The notes beneath the pieces are model-generated. The model had not been told where the DNA came from and did no database searches. It was given only the letters and a program-made list of their open reading frames with translations. Below are positions 63,051-64,000 of a stretch of DNA of 64,000 nt, piece by piece. Source of the DNA: Curvibacter microcysteis (GTDB lineage Bacteria > Pseudomonadota > Gammaproteobacteria > Burkholderiales > Burkholderiaceae_C); assembly GCF_028649455.1 (NCBI RefSeq), contig NZ_JAQSIO010000006.1:1-64000 (forward strand), given 5' to 3'. The first letter of the stretch is position 1, and each line of letters opens with the position of its first letter. A program made the translations under genes and the position numbers.

Positions 63051-64000
63051 TCAGACTTCGGCGTGGGTGGGCAGCTCGGCTGCCGGGCCCGGGCGCCCAT
63101 ACAGGTAGCCTTGGTAGGCGTCGCAGCCATAGCTGGCCAGGCAGTCGCGCTGGGCGGCGGTTTCCACGCCTTCGGCGATCACCGACAGGCCCAGGTTCTT
63201 GCCCAGGGCCACGATGGTTCGGGCGATGGTGGCGTCGTTGCTGTCCACCAGCAGGTCGCGCACAAAAGACTGGTCGATCTTGAGCTGGTCCAGCGGCAGG
63301 CGCTTGAGGTAGCTGAGGCTGGAATAGCCCGTGCCAAAGTCGTCCAGCGAGAAGCCCACGCCGTGCGCCTGCAAGGCCGTCATCTTGGTGATGATGTCTT
63401 CCACGTCGTGCAGCAGCAGGCTTTCGGTCAGTTCCAGTTTGAGTCGGCTGGCGGGCGCTCCGGTGGTGGCCAGCGTGTTCAGCACCTGCTCGACAAAGTC
63501 GGGCTGGCGGTACTGGCGCGCGCTGACGTTGATGGCCAGGGTCAGGTGGGTGCGCTCCGGGGTTCGTGCCCAGTCGGCGAGTTGGCGACAGCCCTCGGTC
63601 AGCACCCACAGGCCCAGCGGCAGGATCAGCCCGGTCTCTTCGGCCAGGGGGATGAAGTCGGCCGGTGACACCAGGCCTTGTTGCGGGTGGCGCCAGCGCA
63701 CCAGGGCTTCGGCGCCCACCACCTGGCCGGCGGCACTGACCTGGGCCTGGTAGTACAGCAGCAGCTGGCCGTCGCGGATGGCCACGCGCAAATCGGCCTC
63801 CATGGCCGCGCGCTGCGCCACCAGGGCCTGCATGGCCGGGTCAAAAAAGCGCAGCGTGTTGCGCCCAGCGGCCTTGGCCTGGTACATCGCCAAGTCGGCA
63901 CGCTGCAGCATCTCGTCGAGGTGGGATTGGCGGTCGAACAAGGTGATGCCCATGCTGGGCGAGCAGTGGTACTCGTTGCCGTTGAGGTCGTAGGCCTGGT
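63051..64000 (-). CDS. GGDEF-EAL signalling protein, C-terminal part (partial)
   Basis: The frame stays open to the window edge, so the N-terminus and most of the GGDEF domain are missing. The visible 316 residues contain the end of GGDEF (QADLNGNEY-like YDLNGNEYHCSPSMGITLFDR; LQRADLAMYQAKAAGRNTLRFFDP) and a complete EAL domain with GAEALVRW, NVSARQY, ELTESLL, DDFGTGYSSL, LKIDQSFV, AEGVETA and QGYLYGRP, so phosphodiesterase activity is likely. It is closely related to the EAL domain at 58,269-61,625; part of the DNA is nearly identical. Confidence 0.9.
   Translation of the reverse strand, partial: QAYDLNGNEYHCSPSMGITLFDRQSHLDEMLQRADLAMYQAKAAGRNTLRFFDPAMQALVAQRAAMEADLRVAIRDGQLLLYYQAQVSAAGQVVGAEALVRWRHPQQGLVSPADFIPLAEETGLILPLGLWVLTEGCRQLADWARTPERTHLTLAINVSARQYRQPDFVEQVLNTLATTGAPASRLKLELTESLLLHDVEDIITKMTALQAHGVGFSLDDFGTGYSSLSYLKRLPLDQLKIDQSFVRDLLVDSNDATIARTIVALGKNLGLSVIAEGVETAAQRDCLASYGCDAYQGYLYGRPGPAAELPTHAEV

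Noticed and set aside
1-64000. Mobile elements, attachment sites, tRNA or rRNA genes
   Set aside because: No transposase or integrase motifs, no flanking direct repeats and no tRNA-like cloverleaf were seen on either strand.

Overview
The window is a high-GC, gene-dense chromosomal segment of a beta-proteobacterium, most likely a Comamonadaceae-type member of the Burkholderiales. This assignment is an inference from gene content and order: surA-rsmA downstream of lptD with amgK divergent, a metX-metW pair, the kdsD-kdsC-lptC run, and the protein-level flavour of the housekeeping genes. I see no rRNA, tRNA, CRISPR array, prophage or insertion sequence.

Layout. 1-3,430: the end of a malic enzyme gene, a secreted RNase Sa-like ribonuclease with its barstar inhibitor, and a chemoreceptor. 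3,485-8,027 (minus): lptD, surA and rsmA (outer membrane biogenesis and ribosome maturation), divergent from amgK (peptidoglycan sugar recycling); then rsmE and three unrecognised genes. 11,860-19,254: a cytochrome P450 with a divergent AraC regulator, a secreted orphan, a ThDP enzyme with a divergent LysR regulator, and an MFS carrier. 19,279-21,653: an alpha/beta hydrolase and an M20 peptidase. 21,778-28,082: an ethanolamine module (AraC regulator, permease, eutB, eutC, and a phosphorylcholine-phosphatase-like HAD enzyme). 28,118-31,667: two more chemoreceptors. 31,924-37,946: a complete four-carbon acid-sugar (threonate/erythronate) operon with transporter and FadR-type regulator.

38,045-40,685 holds two riboswitch-controlled units on the minus strand. 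metX-metW lies behind a SAM-II-like aptamer and an intrinsic terminator. A GDT1/UPF0016-type manganese exporter lies behind a yybP-ykoY (Mn2+) aptamer and terminator. An ammonium transporter with a sigma-54-like promoter follows. 42,101-45,686 is a bufferin/gig-type operon (DoxX, DUF2063, MNIO/DUF692 and a DUF2282 precursor peptide), divergent from an ECF sigma factor and its zinc-type anti-sigma factor. This is a post-translationally modified, metal-binding peptide system. 45,961-49,712 carries a cold-shock-like glycine-rich RNA-binding protein, an SDR, lptC, kdsC and kdsD, and it is followed by a Kef-type antiporter.

51,810-61,625 is a large signalling island on the minus strand: an HD-GYP response regulator, a soluble histidine kinase, an HDOD protein, a 56-residue ORF and a degenerate GGDEF/EAL response regulator, most of them joined by 4-bp overlaps. 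Next to them is a 1,118-residue REC-PAS-GAF-PAS-PAS-GGDEF-EAL protein. The window ends with apt, a MOSC protein and the C-terminal part of another GGDEF-EAL protein.

The most interesting points are the bufferin operon with repeated 11-bp motifs in its divergent control region, the two leader riboswitches (one with a terminator abutting the start codon), the translationally coupled c-di-GMP/HDOD island with an unannotated 56-aa protein, and a barstar whose C-terminal extension seems to have been cut off by a frameshift.
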